This document shows, piece after piece, positions 63,707 to 64,000 of a stretch of 64,000 nucleotides of DNA; the stretch's first letter is position 1, and each line of letters opens with the position of its first letter. The DNA lies in the NCBI GenBank assembly GCA_018402485.1, contig JAGYIY010000001.1:1024001-1088000 (forward strand), written 5' to 3'. The notes under the pieces were generated by a model. That model was not told where the DNA came from, made no database searches, and worked only from the letters and a program-made list of their open reading frames with translations. Source of the DNA: Roseivirga sp. GTDB taxonomy: Bacteria; Bacteroidota; Bacteroidia; Cytophagales; Cyclobacteriaceae. The translations under genes and the position numbers were made by a program.

Positions 63707-64000
63707 ATGAAAACAATGAAAAAAGTAATGTTGACCATCATGACAGTCATGATTTCAACGATGGCATTCGCTAATAACGAAAAACCAGTAGTGAAAGTAG
63801 AACGTGTAGGAGCTAAGTCTGTAGCGGTTATCGCTTATCACTTAGGGGAGGAGTCGACTCAAATTCAATTGAAAAGCAATAGTGGAAAAACTTTATACCG
63901 TGCAAATGTTGAACAAGGAAATCAGTTTGCGCAGCGATTAAATTTAACAGCCATTGCTGCTGGAGATTATACGCTTGAGATCGAAAACAACAGCACATTT
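63707..64000 (+). CDS. Small secreted protein, N-terminal part (runs off window)
   Basis: Open frame from the ATG at 63707 to the window end, 98 residues so far. It has a signal peptide (MKTMKKVMLT..., ends MAFA, about residue 22; an ATG at 63716 is an alternative start). The mature part is beta-rich with KVERVGAKSVAVIAYHL and a threonine/asparagine-rich pattern similar to secretion-tail or DUF3244-like beta-sandwich proteins of Bacteroidota. The full length and identity cannot be judged. Confidence 0.6.
   Translation, partial: MKTMKKVMLTIMTVMISTMAFANNEKPVVKVERVGAKSVAVIAYHLGEESTQIQLKSNSGKTLYRANVEQGNQFAQRLNLTAIAAGDYTLEIENNSTF

Overview
The window reads as a chromosomal segment of a Bacteroidota bacterium, most likely a Cytophagales-type aerobe. 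The support is indirect but consistent: an Oar-like and a BtuB-like TonB-dependent receptor, CarboxypepD_reg-like domains, many secreted proteins and lipoproteins, Bacteroidota-style promoters (TTTG about 19 nt from TAnnTTTG, best seen before rplU and pruA), few purine-rich ribosome binding sites, and families largely confined to the phylum. No rRNA, tRNA, CRISPR array, prophage or intact insertion sequence was found. The genus cannot be fixed from sequence reading alone.

Layout. 1-5.6 kb: the N-terminal part of a TPR/CRTAC1-type lipoprotein, a saccharopine/alanine-dehydrogenase-like enzyme overlapping deoC, an unknown protein and a large secreted M14 peptidase. 6-15.6 kb: an Oar-like receptor, then an alpha/beta hydrolase and a tripartite RND efflux system (adaptor, pump, TolC). 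15.9-21.1 kb: a minus-strand tryptophan/kynurenine operon (haaO, an alkyltransferase-like gene without its cysteine, kynU, kmo, a CrtI-like desaturase). 21.7-29.0 kb: a BNR lipoprotein, a MORN-like/FKBP fusion, and a complete cobalamin uptake operon (btuF-C-D-B order) behind an adenosylcobalamin riboswitch. 29.1-33.2 kb: a LOV-like PAS protein lacking the photoactive cysteine, a DUF547 protein, a class C beta-lactamase-like serine hydrolase and PIN-PhoH. 33.4-38.7 kb: a GH109-like enzyme, a sodium/solute symporter, a sugar nucleotidyltransferase and a NahK-like kinase, which together look like amino-sugar scavenging. 39.3-43.8 kb: housekeeping rplU-rpmA and nrdBA. 43.9-46.4 kb: a CPBP membrane protein plus two SDR enzymes, translationally coupled. 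46.6-52.2 kb: an ArsR regulator, a YjjG nucleotidase, pruA, a thioesterase and small unknowns. 52.2-58.2 kb: M28 peptidase, a CFFCG-motif protein and lepB on the minus strand, divergent from an ABC exporter-like pair with a histidine-rich loop, a second CFFCG protein and a lipoprotein. 58.2-59.3 kb: an accessory patch with palindromic repeats, a lone lipoprotein and a G-rich tract. 59.3-64 kb: a SpoU methyltransferase, a secreted S9 peptidase, an AraC regulator and the start of a small secreted protein.

Most of the window is ordinary chromosome. The parts that most deserve a second look are the Cys-to-Phe alkyltransferase-like gene locked by an ATGA overlap into the kynurenine operon, the metal-transport-like ABC/CFFCG module with twin CFFCG proteins on both sides of a divergent promoter region, the Cys-less LOV-like protein behind the B12 operon, and several palindromes that sit in promoter positions.
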